This document shows, one piece after another, positions 26,314-39,003 of a DNA stretch of 64,000 nt. A program made the translations under genes and the position numbers. Within the stretch, counting starts at the first letter, position 1. Every line of letters starts with the position of its first letter. The notes under the pieces were generated by a model that saw nothing but the letters and a program-made list of their open reading frames with translations, searched no databases and was not told the DNA's origin. The stretch lies in NCBI GenBank assembly GCA_003342895.1, contig PTFA01000042.1, forward strand, positions 4,219,423 to 4,283,422, written 5' to 3'. This stretch comes from Casuarius casuarius (lineage: Eukaryota > Chordata > Aves > Casuariiformes > Casuariidae).

Positions 26314-26400
26314 TTTCCTCAGTTTTGCCTTCTCTAAAATGGTGACAATTATATCACCAAATACCAAAGGAGTGCTATATGGATTAATAATTAAAGTGCA
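26314..26400 (+). repeat. MIR (core-SINE) fragment, sense
   Basis: CCTCAGTTTTGCCTTCTCTA, then AAATGGTGACAATTATATCACC and GGATTAATAATTAAAGTGCA, follow the MIR order CCTCAGTTTCCTCATCTGTAAAATGG, GATAATAATAGTACC, then GGATTAAATGAGTTAATACATGTAAAG. Only the 3' half is present. Confidence 0.72.
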
Positions 26401-27201
26401 CTGAAAACTTTGGCTGAAAGTTGCCGCCAATATGAAAGCTATTTGTTTTAGACTGGATGCTGATTTAAAGCTGATTAAGTGACAATGATATTGCAGGGAA
26501 AAAAAACACTTCAAAAAAGCAAATTCTGTGCGAGGCAAAAACAAATAACTCTTAGGGAAAAGGCCAACAATTTTCTTCACTTTCTCAAATGTTTTTAGAT
26601 AATTTTAACTGAAGCATACAATAGCTTGAACTACTAGCTCCAGAATGCTGTCCTTCAAGGTCTTACCAACCCTGGATTGATGGGCATCACATGCAGCAAA
26701 TATGTCTGGCATATTGGATTTCCACACCATATAAGGCTGTTTCAAGATTTTCATCAAGAATGGAACCTATTAAAGCATCCCTCACACTGCTCTGGCTTTT
26801 ATAGCATGCTTTGGAGGACTGCATGCCTTTTTTTTCCTCCACAACCAGGAATTCTATAGAAAATGCTTTCAACTGCTTTATTTGACCTTTCACCTCTGGG
26901 CTTTGCCTAATCTGCAAATTTGAATAGAAGGTATAGCTGTGCCTTTTTTCTCTCTCTCTCTCTCTCTCTCTAACTAGTTGAATTGCTGAAAGCACCAGAC
27001 ATGCATCTAAAACTGGGACGCTTTCTGTGTTATACTTTGTTAGTGGCTGTGAACAAGAAACAGATGTGAAATATCTGTATTTGGGACCTAGTGACCCAGA
27101 AAGACCAGGGCTAATCCAGATCATTCTTAATAACTGAAAACTGCCACCCCGTGACCACCTTGAAATACATGCACACACCTACATGAACCCCCAAACACAG
27201 A

Positions 27202-27202
<1 letters not shown>
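26401..27202. other. Non-coding DNA with a CT microsatellite
   Basis: No gene supported. A (CT)n tract lies at 26950-26971 and creates a spurious arginine/glutamate-rich open frame on the minus strand. CTTCAAGGTCTTACCAACCC near 26652-26671 resembles the 3' end of bird CR1 elements, but it is too short to call. Confidence 0.5.
26950..26971. repeat. (CT)n microsatellite
   Basis: About eleven uninterrupted CT units, immediately after a T run. Confidence 0.95.
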
Positions 27203-27259
<57 letters not shown>

Positions 27260-27273
27260 CGCACACACACACA
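27203..27273. repeat. (CA)n microsatellite
   Basis: About thirty-five CA units with one AA interruption near 27243 and one G near 27261. This is the longest microsatellite of the window and is potentially polymorphic and Z-DNA-prone. Confidence 0.97.
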
Positions 27274-27796
27274 GACCCTCAGGACTTTGATATTCCTTTA
27301 CATTAAATACGAACTCAGAATAGCTCGCATTTGAACAACAGCAACAAAACTGGATTCTCCATGGATATTTTTTTCCCAATATTTGATAAGCCTGTTTCCA
27401 TTCAGACAGCTGTCTTCAACAAAAGATGAATTCTCCAGCAGTGGGGAAGACAGAAAATAAGAAAGAAAGAATAGGAATATTAACAAAACTTTGACCTACC
27501 TAGTCCATCTCAACTTGTGCCAAGTATCTCACTGCATCTTATGCTGGGACTAAATAATTGCCCTGTCTGAAGTAGGAAACCTTTGCCTGTTTTTCTCCCG
27601 TGGCTGTGTGTGACAGACCCAGGTAGAAGAGTAATGGGGATGGGATTGATGGAGCAATGCACGAATTAATACTCCTCCAACAGCACTCTTTTTTTTTGTC
27701 AAAATCATAAAGAAGAAATTCAGGTTGCAGGAGATGCCATTCCTGTCACTGTTTCCAAACACTAAATGTATGCTGTATATAGTAAAAGTAAACTAC
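27274..27796. other. Non-coding DNA
   Basis: Nothing recognisable beyond a short T run near 27690. Confidence 0.5.
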
Positions 27797-27872
27797 TTTT
27801 ATTGCATTGGTAACTTCCCATTGCAAAATGAGCATTTTATTGCATTGGTAACTTCCCATTGCAAAATGAGCA
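27797..27872 (+). repeat. Perfect 38-bp tandem duplication
   Basis: The unit runs from 27797 (TTTTATTGCATTGGTAAC...) to 27834 (...AAAATGAGCA) and is repeated without a mismatch at 27835-27872. The unit itself contains a near-palindrome, TTGCATTGG ... CCCATTGCAA. The identity points to a recent event or an assembly error. Confidence 0.95.
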
Positions 27873-29656
27873 CTCTCCAAATAGCAGCATATTTTCTCAC
27901 AGTCTAGGACAGAGAGATACATTTAGCTGGCCATTTTGAATACTGAAAAGAAGACACAATAATCACTGAACAATTATTTTGCAAGAAATTTAAAAAAAAA
28001 TAGAAATTAAGCACTCAGGAAATGCGATAGTATCTTACATCTTCTAGAAATACTCCTGAGGCTAGGTTGTATGGTCCAGAAATTATAAGATTCACACATT
28101 TCTACAACTGTCTGATATTTCTGCCATTCTCAAAGTCCTAGTGATACCATATGCCTTGTGAGAAAAAACCAATCAATATTAACTACCATTGGTTTGACTT
28201 TCAACTATACAATTAAACTGTAAATATTTACCACTTGTTTGAAAACCTGTTGAGAGGAAATAACAACCAAAAATCCCTGTGGAAGCTACAGTTTTCTTGC
28301 AGCTTTCTGAGGAGCAGCAGATAGGCCTCAAATCACGGCATGATCATGTACTACAGACATAAATGGCCTCATTCCTCTCCTCAGATCCCACACATTGGAG
28401 CTTTACCACGTATCTGCAGTGATGCCCGTGCAAGATTGTCTGGGGATTAGAAAAGTCTTGTTTGGAAACTAGGTGATTCCAGGAACTGTCTATTGGCAAC
28501 TCCCTGCCTTTGGCATTACTCCAGCAGTTTACAGAAGAACTTTTTACTACCAGCATGAAATGTGGCTAAGAACTCTCTTTAAAGAGTTACAGCATACCTT
28601 GGACCTGTAAAGCACGATGATGAGTACCAAGCACTTCCAATATCCAAGAAATGCCACTTTGATAAAGTCCTACCTGGTATGATTTCTGTATGACTACATT
28701 TATAAAGCTCAGTGCATTTAGAAAAATACATTTACAACATACAAGAACATTAGATGATTATATTAAAAGTACAGTTACACCAAAGGACTTGGCAAAAATA
28801 AAACAAAGCATTTTCTTATGGGGACTAAATATACCTGCCAAGAAGACAGAAAAAGAGTTCTCAATTACATTAAGAGATATAAACTGTGGGCATAAAATAC
28901 TTATCACTTCAAAGAAAGCATTGAATATAGTTAATTGCCAAGATAGTTTTAAGCCAGAGGTTTTATAGACCTAAGATTTGTCATCATCATCACAATCTTA
29001 TGTCACATATCGAAAGCATTTTGCAGATGACAGAATATTTAAAAAAAATAAACACAACATCCTGCTTCTACTGAAAGGGATAGCAAAGCTGCCTTTGCCT
29101 CAGTGGAACTAAGCTTTCAACCCATTGGGAATTAAACAAAATTACACATCATCACAATTTCCTGCAAACTGAAAATCCTGAGGTTCAAAGAGCTCTAAGT
29201 AGGTCATGTTCCAAGTCACAAAAAGTACTGTCCAATAACCTAAAATGAACAGAAGTGGAAATATGGATGCAACCAATAATTGATAAGATTTAATGCATGA
29301 TTTAAGGCCCAGGAAAGAATCTCTACAGCCTTCTCCTACTACAAAAGACTTGCCAAACATGTGTGAAAAACTTGCAAAACGTGTGCTAAATTATCTTGGT
29401 GGCCCATGACTTTCCCAGCAACCACTCCCAATTAGTTGGGCTCCAGTAAAACAGAAATAAAATTTTGCATGCAGCATTAGTTGCTTAGAATGGTGTTTAT
29501 TCTAAAAGGATCNGTATTTTGGGTCTAATCCTAGAAAATGCCAAACTTTTCTAATTCATGGCACTCAATTCCATGGGGTGTCTAGTTCTTCATCTCTGTC
29601 TTCTTAAAAGATTATATCAGCTGAAAGACAACATTTTAAACTCTTTCTACATCTGT
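27873..29656. other. AT-rich non-coding DNA, one undetermined base
   Basis: No gene supported. A single N lies at 29513 and its flanks are not duplicated. TCATCATCATCAC near 28981 is a short simple repeat. GGGTCTAATCCTAGAAAATG at 29521 resembles one end of the palindromic class but lacks a partner. Confidence 0.5.
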
Positions 29657-29732
29657 TGGGCATGATCTTACTCACTCTGAAGTAAAAATCAGGGCTTCCG
29701 CTGATTTTAGCAGCTACAGGATTAGGCCCATT
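29657..29732. repeat. Palindromic MITE-like repeat with terminal inverted repeats
   Basis: The left end TTGGGCATGATCTTACTCA and right end CTACAGGATTAGGCCCAT are near reverse complements (TGGGCATGATCTTA against TGGGCCTAATCCTG). The interior CTGAAGTAAAAATCAGGGCT, then TTCCGCTGATTTTAGCAG, is a decayed form of the ACTGAAGTCAATGG ... CCATTGACTTCAG inverted centre. Confidence 0.68.
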
Positions 29733-30742
29733 ATTTCCCACAACATACTGTGATTGAGCCATTAAAGAAGCTCTTGTTAAAATGATATTATATAAAGTGC
29801 TTTTGCATTTCTCAAAAACAAACTGTGGCATTAAGACAGTTTGGTTTACTTTGCATAAATGTTCTTTGCCCCCAAATTCTTCCTTTCCACTGCAACAGAC
29901 TCAGGTCCCTCATGTTGCCCTGGGGACACTGTGCAAGAGTCAGGGCATCGTAGCCAGTTTGCATCCACACCAGCACCGAAGTGCCAGGCAGCTGCTGCCA
30001 AACTCTACCCAAAACACTCTCCCTGCCTTTCCAGCAGTGGAGACACTCCTTCAGGGCTGTCTCCCTCACCTCCCTGCTGTGCTACACAACTCTTCCGGAA
30101 AGCTAACTATCTTTGAGCCCTCCAACTTTCCATTGAATGGATGGATAGCTGTTTCCTTATAAAATCTGGATGGAAACTGCTTTAGGCAAACCTATCCCAC
30201 TGAAAATGTGAAGAGAAGAAGCCTCCTTCTGCTTTGTGTCTTAAAAGTATCCCACTGGTCAAATCTGACCCTACACTGAGCGGCTACCTTGGTGGAGGGG
30301 TAATACTCTCTTCGTAAGTTGTATCTGATTTCCCATACATGGTTCCATTTGAACAACTGAGGCTTCAGAGTCGAGCTGAAAATTTTGTCTGGCTTGTAAA
30401 TGGCAAAATTTGTTAGGAGGAAAGGGGAGAAGAAATGTTATTCAAGTTTGTCATTTTTTTAATGATCTGACATTAAAGAAGAAGAAGAAAGAAAGAAGAG
30501 GAAGAGGCTCTGAGGGTCTGGCCAGTGTTCTTCAACCTTAGTAGCAAAATTCTCCTTAGATTTCAAAGTAACCAAGATTTATGTTTTCCTTAACTGTTAA
30601 TATTTCACAGCTTTTCAGTTCTTGGGCTCAATAAAGAACATTACAGGTATCTGTGTTGTTTTCACTTAGCAACTCTCACTGTTGGATTTTTTTAAAAATG
30701 ATCTGGTTTTCGTTTTGAAAATAACACCACAGATCTGAACTT
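29733..30742. other. Non-coding DNA with a GAA-rich tract
   Basis: No gene supported. 29880-30110 is GC-richer and gives overlapping frames on both strands. A GAA/GGAA-rich tract lies at 30476-30508. Confidence 0.5.
30476..30508. repeat. (GAA)n-like purine tract
   Basis: Imperfect GAA, GAAA and GGAA units. Confidence 0.85.
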
Positions 30743-30868
30743 CAGTCCTGCAAAGGCTTATATATGGACTTTATATAGTTGAACACTACATTCTCATTGA
30801 CATCAGTGAAGACTACATAAAATGTAAAAGCTGAATTTACAGATGTTATTTTGCAGGCTCAGGACCTT
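30743..30868. repeat. Palindromic MITE-like repeat, complete
   Basis: The left end CAGTCCTGCAAAGGCTTA and right end TTTTGCAGGCTCAGGACCTTA are mutually complementary in the TCCTGCAAA / TTTGCAGG core. The centre CTCATTGACATCAGTGAAGA corresponds to CCATTGAAATCAATGGGA. At about 126 bp it is one of the two full-length-looking copies here. Confidence 0.7.
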
Positions 30869-33800
30869 AGTTTTTTGGTTCCTAGTTTTTTGGGGAGAAT
30901 TTTCATGCTAGCTCTGAGCCTCTATTCATGCCTTCACATACTTCAGGCACGAATAATTGAAGCCACCAGTTTGCATGTCCAATGTAGGTCAGCCAACTGC
31001 ATGATTTACCAGTGCAATCAGATACTCAGAATTTCAGGAGACCTAAACTGTAGCTGAAAAAATGCAGGCAATTTTCGGAAAACTTGAACTTTTCCGTGTA
31101 ATGTGGAAAGCAGTCTTTAATGGCTTTGATCATTAGCTCTTCTTACACATAAAAGTATTGCCTTCAGAGTAGAAAGAATCAATTTTATTAACTGTACTAC
31201 TCATTTCTCTGTTAATAAGGCTTTTTTAGACATGACGTCGATGATTTGGCTTACCAAAATGATACAAAAATGCCATTTTAAAAACAGTTCTGCATAGGTG
31301 GGTTGGTCTTCCTACTCTGAGTTGCTGATACTACTATTAGTGTCAGTACTTCACAAAGCATTACTCAGCATACCAGCCTCCTTCACTAGTTAGCCACTGG
31401 CATTTAGCACGCATTTCAATTTCAGAGAACCAGGCTTAAACAGCTATGTCAGGAAATTAATGATGAACAATACCCAGTACAGTACAAATATAATAGCTGG
31501 AACTTCCACCAGTTAAATAATAACCTAAATCAACTCATTCTCAAGCATATATTCTTTACACATATTGAACTGGAAGACCATGCATACAATTGGGCTAGAG
31601 TAACACGTAACACAACAGCATTAGGTAGCAAGGCAGTTTCATATCTTCAGAGAATGTTAGCCACCTATATTAACCCTCTCTCCTAAATCTTCTAAGCTCA
31701 AGATCAAAATCAGCACGTAGAAGAAAAACATACGGTTTAATATCCTAACACTCAGGCACAGTGCTTGTTCCCCTCTAAGGCAAAGCTGCAGTCCCAGTCT
31801 TGCAAAGACCTCTTACCATGTGGAAAGTCTCCACTGCAGTTGGGTGAAATTGTATTTATTTATTGGCAACTCAGTTATTTGCCAAAGAATGTGGTTTTTA
31901 GGACAGCTGAACCCATTTGTTAGTTCAGGTCAAACCTGCTGAATAGTTTTGGCTGAAACAAAAATGACGACAGGCTTTGAAAACACTGGACATTCCCTTG
32001 AACAGATTTTTTAAATGGTTTCAACACTCTGTTTTCAGGGCACTTGTAAAGAAAGCAAAGGAAGGAAAGAGCAAGATTCCCAAAGTTTCTCAAGGAGCAG
32101 GGGGAAAGCCTCCTGCCTTTTATTCAGTAACCCAGCATGTGCCCAGTCACAGCACTCTCAGCTCGGCTCTATCTCATGCCAGCAGGGACCTGCCACTTGC
32201 CAAGGCAGCAGCTTCATCACTAAGTAAAGTCATTCACTCCCCAGCTCTGCCCCTCACTTGCTATTTAAATATCCTACAAAACATGGGACAGAGGGAATTA
32301 CAAGCAACCAAACTATGATACAATACTTGGTCAGATACTTTGCTGAATCAGGACCTTTGACCATAAACTCTTCCAGAGTATGATATATTTGCCTGAAGAC
32401 CTGCACAATGGTAGCACCAAATCTGGGGGTGGAGAAAGCCTTGTTTGCCATTGAAATACTAATAACACACACAAATAATATTATAAAAGAATGTATTCCT
32501 CTCAAAGTTTGTGTAGGCTTCATTCAAGCCAAGCATATGCAGAACCAAAGTTGTTTATCTGCCAATATCAGAAGTATGATCCAAGCAAATCCATCCAGAT
32601 ATTGCCAGTCACACAGTTCTCTCCATGAGAAAAGAATTTAGAATGTAGTATTTGACTAAGAACCACATAATTTCAGTGTAAAAAATTATAGTAAATGGTT
32701 CTAACCAATTGCCAAGGAGCAGGATATTTTTCTGGCTTGAGCTTTTATTAGAAAAATAAAAAATGCCGAAGTTACAGCAAGCGTGATGTTACTAAGCTGT
32801 CATTCTAGAAGTTGTCCTCTGAAACAAAACTGAAGATGATAACAAATAAAAAGATACATGATAGTTCAAGTATGGTTGGAAAAGAAGTAGATCACCTTTG
32901 CAGAATTCCTATACCAATCAACAAAACTTTGTGGTTTATGTTATTAATTTTAAAGACTGTACAAAATAAGAAGTCAAAACAGTTAACTCTTCAACCAGAG
33001 TTCTGTTTTTAGTGGGTACATCTCTTAGCAGAATATTCAGCTCCTGCAGGTGAAGTTTCATTCAAAGGCTTTTCTCCCCCTCAGGCTAATTTTCTTATTG
33101 TGTTTTTTTTCACAGATTTTTTTTTTTAATCTTAAATTGCCCAATTGTTTTCAAGCCTGAACACCTATATGCTAAAATAAACCTCATGCATTAAAGTACA
33201 TTATATACACTATATATATAATATTATGCCTTCATCAACAAGCTATTTTCAGCTTCAGTCTCATTAATTACATGATGATTCCAAGATTTGAAAAGAACCC
33301 CCAAATATTTAGAATGTACAAAGGAAGTGCAAAGGACACAGTAGGGTGGCAAACATCCTTCTGCCCTGGATAAATTAGGCTAAGTAAAGCAGATCATTAG
33401 GGAGTAGGACTTTACTGAGAGAACAGGTTTTTGAGGTAAATTGCAAACATATCATCATGGGAATATCAGTCCCACATTTTGGGGAGAGGTGAATAATAAA
33501 CCCCTTATAAAATGCAACTTTGAGCCATGTGGAATCATTTCCAAATTTGGGTTGAATTCCATTAATTATTTTGAATTATTTTTAAAAAAAGACAGAAAAA
33601 ATAGGAAATGTCAAAGTATCCTACTATGACATTTCTAAAACAAAGTGTTTCTAAATATTCAGACAGAACTGTGTCCCGTTTACGAGAAAGTGCCACAAGC
33701 AGGAATAATGGCATGTGTCTCCCATATTATGTTTACATGGTAGTGTGCTGTGTATTGACACTATAGGTTTTCCCTTTGCAAAGTTTCCAGGGTGTGATGC

Positions 33801-36164
33801 CTGTCCAAGAGAGAAAAGATGCATAGGAATATAGGGGTCCCTGGCATTTCTTGCCATCTCTTTGTTTTTCAGTATTTGTGTTTTATCTTAGGCAATTGAA
33901 TACTCAGCAAAAAAAGAAGAAATGCTTAGGCAATTTTCTGAATACCAGGTCGGTAGGCAAAGGCCAGTAGAGATGTAGGTGGCAAAATGCAAAATGCAGA
34001 AATGAGTGGAAGAATGAAACAATTCCAACTGGGAGCAAATATTATTGAGAAAGTTTCTAGAAAACTAGGAAGAAAACTGAAGGGAGTGGGACTAGAAGGA
34101 AATTGCTCTCCTACCCAAAATGTCCATCATCATCCCTATGTACTACAGTAAAGGAGCAGCAGAACAGAACAGAGACACACCGTGCTGCTGCAAGATGATT
34201 TGCAGGTGAAATTAGATCACACCCATCAATCAACTGTTGCTTATTGCCTCCTTCACCTCTGAGCATAGATAAAAGAATCATCAGGCTGTGGGCTGAGTCC
34301 CAAATTGTGCTGAGCATGGCTGCCCTGAAATCAGGGGGTGCCCTAAGGCACCAGCACCTCACAGATCTGGCCCAGGGAGAGTTACAGCTGGAGGCCTTGA
34401 TAAAAGAAAAAGAAAAATGCATCTCTGTTTCATAATAGCCAGACAAACCTTTTAAACAGGAACATTTCAGTGGAAAATACCCAAATCTGACACAGGCTTG
34501 GACATCCTCCAACACTTACGGAACAGCAAACAAGGTAATTAAATGCATGCAAGTCAGAAGAAAACCAGCTTTGCCAATTCCAACCAGACCAGTTTCGGTG
34601 ACCAACAGTACAGTCAGGAACTCACAGAAATGTGCAAGAAAGTGAAAAAATTCACCCAAAATTGTCTGGTTAGGAAAGCAGGTAAGTCTTTTGATCTGCA
34701 GTAGGTGACTTTGGCATCACAAAGAAATACAGTTTTCATTTTAAAAAATCATTGTTTAGCTGGTTATGCCAAAGGAATAATGCTGATCATGTGCAAGCAC
34801 AGCACTGCTTCTTGAGAAGAAAAGTACCTATCTGAAACATCTGTAGATAGGCATGATTGTGAGTAACTGATCAGGGCCCTGTGCTACCCACGTGTGAAAG
34901 CAGGTAACACAACCAGGCATGAACTTTATAATTCAGTACTAGATTCAAACTCTTCAGTCCACTAAATTGGAAGTGGATATTTATGTCTTAGTGGGGACTG
35001 GCCATAATTCTGCATTCAATCCCATGGGTTGCAAAACTTGGTTGTACCTGAAGGATCTTGAATTTTTGCCTGGATACAGAACAAATAAATATGAAGAGCA
35101 ACACTTCTCCAAGGAGAAAGCTCAAGGCAAAGAAAGTAACGGGGAAAAAAATTACTGTGTGAATCCACACTGTCATTAAACTGTGTGAAACCGTCCTCTC
35201 ACAGGAGAACACAAGCTGAACGGCAAAAGATAATGATGTTGCCCATCGTAAGGGTGTGGGAAGTGAGCTGTCACCTGGAATAGCAGGAGAGTGACTCCTC
35301 AGGACTGAGTACGTGTTGTGTGCTGCCCAGGTGGCAATATCTGCTCAGCCCCTCAGCTATCGTCTCTAATCCCTTGGCTCCACCAATGCCTTGTGGAAGC
35401 ATGTTACTGTAGGAGTGGTGCTTTGCAAGCAACATTTCCACCCAGACCTTCCTGGGGAGACAAGAGACACAATGTGGAACATGAGACAGAGCTACCAAAC
35501 GCTCTGGCCAAAATTTTTTCCCTGCAGCTCACTGATGGAGGCTGCTGCCCCTTGGTTCAGCCTCAGTTGTGCACTCCTATTAATTACACAGGACGATGGC
35601 ACAGGGGTTTCAGAGAAGGCATCACAGGCTAAGGGTGGGAGAAGGGCACGTATAGCAGAAGGGCTGGCTACTACTTTGTGTTTCAGAGTAGCAGAGCTAT
35701 TATAACTAGTAGGATAAAAATAATAAGAGTTACTATTTCCATTAGCAAGCCTCATCCGCTCTGTGGATGGAGGAAGAGATGTTGTGTTATAAGAGACCAC
35801 AGACTGCTGACACCTTACATTTCAAAAAATTATTGTTGTCTCCTGTGAGGAGCTCAAAAATGCCCACCAATTTAATGGCAGCACAATGTAGCATGTGAGG
35901 CAAAAGGGATGGGAGAAATGTTCTTAGCAGGTTGTCTCCTTCACTGATTTTATCACAGTTGTTTTAAATTGCATTTATGGCTTCAAAATTAAGGAAAACA
36001 TGCTGGGGAAAACAGTGGTTTTGTGGGAATTAAAAACAGTAGACTGCATTTCTAACAAGTATAAAACAAAGGCTTATTTTCTTTTCTAAAATAAGCTGCC
36101 CGCATAGCGCCAGACTGTCAAACCCTGAGCAGGTGATTTATGGTGCCTTAGCCATGCACAGTCC
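30869..36164. other. AT-rich non-coding DNA
   Basis: No gene supported. T runs lie near 33103-33127 and a TA-rich patch at 33201-33223. GCCAGTCACACAGTTCTCTC at 32594-32613 could be a trace of an antisense MIR but is too short to call. A moderately GC-richer part is at 35240-35640. Frames on both strands are about equally open there and none looks coding. Confidence 0.5.
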
Positions 36165-36195
36165 AAAAAAAAAAAAGAAAAAAAAGAAAAAAAAA
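36165..36195. repeat. Interrupted poly-A tract
   Basis: Three A runs separated by single G. No recognisable SINE or processed transcript precedes it. Confidence 0.9.
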
Positions 36196-38413
36196 GCCTC
36201 CCCTAAAGGGGTCACGGGGAAGATTTCTTTTGCTGTAGAGGACACCTTGGGTTGCAGAGAATCAGAAATCCTAAGGGACCACTTTCAGCTGTGTAAGGGC
36301 TGTCTGCAGGTTGTCCCACATCCATTTAAAAATCAGGCGGCCCAGGCAAGCAGGAAAGCGATCTCCTTCCTCTACAAGCTCTGCACATAAGTTGTTACTG
36401 AGCCTGTGCTTTTTGGTGAAATCTCTGACAGCTTTGTAGCAGGCCTAATCTAATAATAGGCAGCGTAATATCACATATGCCATTGGTCTCCCGGTGGGAT
36501 TTGACTTCCATTAACAGCAAGTGCTTGGGAACATGCTACATGTTGTTCTGGACTTCAGTGTGTTCCTAGAGCTTTGCTTCATGTACATAATGATGTAAAA
36601 AGATATTTATCAAGATAGAGTGACACCATTTTTTATCAAATGAACTTGATACAGAAAATAATTTTTAAGAAATGATCACATTCACCCTTCTCCACAGCAA
36701 CAGGAAAGTGTCTCCAGTTTGCCAACTGGAAAGAGATGCAATTAGCTGAGGGAAACAAGTATTCCCAGATTTTAAAGAAATACAGCAAAACCTGCACACA
36801 ATAAAGGCCAAATCTCCAAGAATAAACAGCACCCAGCAGTCTCCTTTGGCAAAGAATGGGTGTCAGTGGGTAGCAAGCCCTTTGGGGAAGTGATCAGGGA
36901 AGTGACTGAAATTTTTTAAAAGGGAGTTTGCTAATAAGAAACTATATTCCTGTGCTGGCACAGGTATATTCTATCAGCATTTTCTAAAAAGTTACTGTAA
37001 ACTTCATGGAGGGGAGCTCAGAGTAAATATTTTGGAGAAAACACATGTTTGGAGAAGGTAGCTTTTCATATTACAATCTCCATTTCACTCAACCAAAGGT
37101 CATTGATTTAATCAAAAGCTTTTTCCTTTGGTTAGACTCCCAAATGTACATACCATCAAGATCTGGTGCACAGAAATAATTTGAAGCAAATCTTCCAAAA
37201 AAGGTTTTGAAGATGCTTGCCAGTAGAACATTGTGCCTCACAGCTATAATATCAGAAAAAGCCATTCAATTTAAATTAATATATTTGGCCAGACAGCTAT
37301 ATTAAAATTCTTGTTGTTTTTTCTGTTATAATGGTAGCCTGTGGTATGACGAGCCCTCTTCAAAAATCTGTATAGTTATTGCCTTTCTCTTGCCTAGGGT
37401 GCATCATATGTTTTTGATTTTGATGAGCTGCATTGCACTACCTCATTAAAACAAACACTTATGCAAAACAAAAGGCTGCATATCACAGCACAGGGTATGT
37501 AAGCCAGCTTTGAAGACTGCAGTGTTTCAAAGTGTGTTTCAAAGGGGAACTTCCGTCGACCCAGCTCCACTTGTGTTTAACGTTCGTGGATGACATCAGA
37601 CACACACAGTCCTTTCTTAGCTCCTGCAAACAAGGAGGTTTCAAAAGCAATACTTGCTGCAGCTGCAAAGCATGCAAGTGCAGTGCTCACTTACTGGTGG
37701 AAGGAAAAGATAAGATTTTCCCCCATATGCATTCCTCCTCTCACCGAAACAGTGCAGTTTCTCTACCCCCAAAAGAAAATTCAGTATCTTTTGCCTATGC
37801 TGCTGGACAGCTCCGCTTTTCCTACCGTGAACATGACCGACTGTAAGGAAACCCCTTCTCTCTCGTCTGTCTCTTCCTGAAAGCCCCTGCACCTTTTTCA
37901 GATGTATCCTCTTTTTCAGTGAGACACTATTTCCAAAGCATCTTTTCAGGGAATTAGGAGGACTGTGTTCCATATGCCGTTTTTCTAGTTAATTTTCAAT
38001 TATGAGATGATCTTTGTCCTTAAAAATGTCTATTTCCCTCTCATTGGAGAGGAGCACTCTTATAAAAGGAGTCTCGGGTAAGTAGCTTAAATGTAGACAT
38101 TGCAGATGTCTAGAATTAGGTGAATCCTACCAAAAATGTTGAGATACGTGACTTTATGTGTATACATTTTTCGGTGGCTTGTTTAAAAATACTTGAGTGC
38201 CAAGGTTGATGTTTTTTATCCAGACCTCTCAAGCTGTTTACAAGGCAAATTACATCATCGCTACTACAAGCTTAACAAAGTTTACATGGGCTGTATCTTG
38301 GAAGGTCATCGAGATGTTATAGAATCTCAGTGATTATCACAGTTGTATAATGTATTCCTCAAGTTAAGGCTGTTCCATTACGTGTCAAAATACTTAGATT
38401 AATGCAGGCATTG
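36196..38413. other. Non-coding DNA; CpG-retaining patch at 37.54-37.87 kb
   Basis: No gene supported. 37540-37870 keeps CpGs (TTCCGTCGACC, AACGTTCGTGG, CACCGAAAC, TACCGTGAACATGACCGAC) and has open frames on both strands of about 100 codons. It could be a conserved element or an old exon but no family is recognised. The rest is AT-rich. Confidence 0.45.
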
Positions 38414-38429
38414 ATGCAAATATTTGCAT
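38414..38429. promoter_or_regulatory. Perfect inverted pair of POU octamers
   Basis: ATGCAAATATTTGCAT is a perfect 16-bp palindrome made of the octamer ATGCAAAT followed directly by its reverse complement ATTTGCAT. Octamers are the classic binding site of POU-domain proteins such as Oct1 and Brn factors. Function is inferred from the motif alone. Confidence 0.4.
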
Positions 38430-39003
38430 ATTTTCAAAAAATGTTCACCGTTTGGCATTTTTGACACTCTGCATGCTCATTTGTAATCACTTATGAAGGT
38501 CCTTATTTTCAGAATTAAATAACCACTGCTACTCAAAAATCAGTAGGATTTTCTACAAACTCCCTTAAAATGTAGCACCATTAGTTACTATACAGATAAA
38601 GAATTGCCAGTAAAGCTTGGGTACTACATCATCCTTCAGAAATAACTATTACTAATCATAATGTTCCACAGTTTTAAAATTGGGCATAGATTGATTTTTC
38701 CATTTGGAATATTCTGAGGTCACCAAAATAAAATTGTGAAGGGACTATGGTGTTTGGAAGCTAAGGATACAAAACAGTGCTTGAGAAGGTGACCAAATAG
38801 ATATCTTCCCACTCTATTCATTCCACTTTATTTTTGGAAGTTCTGTACTGAAGAACTACTTGATTGAAAGAGAACTGAGCATTGCCAGATTTGCTTTTGG
38901 CCCTGCAACTTAGAGAGATTTGCCTGTCCATTCAGAAAATGTACTACAGGAAATTCAGCAAAGGGCAAACAAATATGTAGAAGGTAACTCTATGCTCATG
39001 GAC
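38430..39003. other. AT-rich non-coding DNA
   Basis: Nothing recognised. Confidence 0.5.

Noticed and set aside
26640..26680. Possible CR1 3' end (CTTCAAGGTCTTACCAACCC)
   Set aside because: The similarity covers about 20 bases and no upstream CR1 sequence or terminal octamer repeat is visible.
26687..27178. 163-codon minus-strand frame
   Set aside because: It runs through the CT microsatellite, which encodes an artificial arginine/glutamate repeat, and the rest resembles nothing.
27203..27273. Regular repeat considered as a CRISPR-like array
   Set aside because: It is a plain dinucleotide microsatellite with no spacers.
32594..32650. Possible antisense MIR (CCAGTCACACAG)
   Set aside because: Only one block matches; the neighbouring blocks expected in order are missing.
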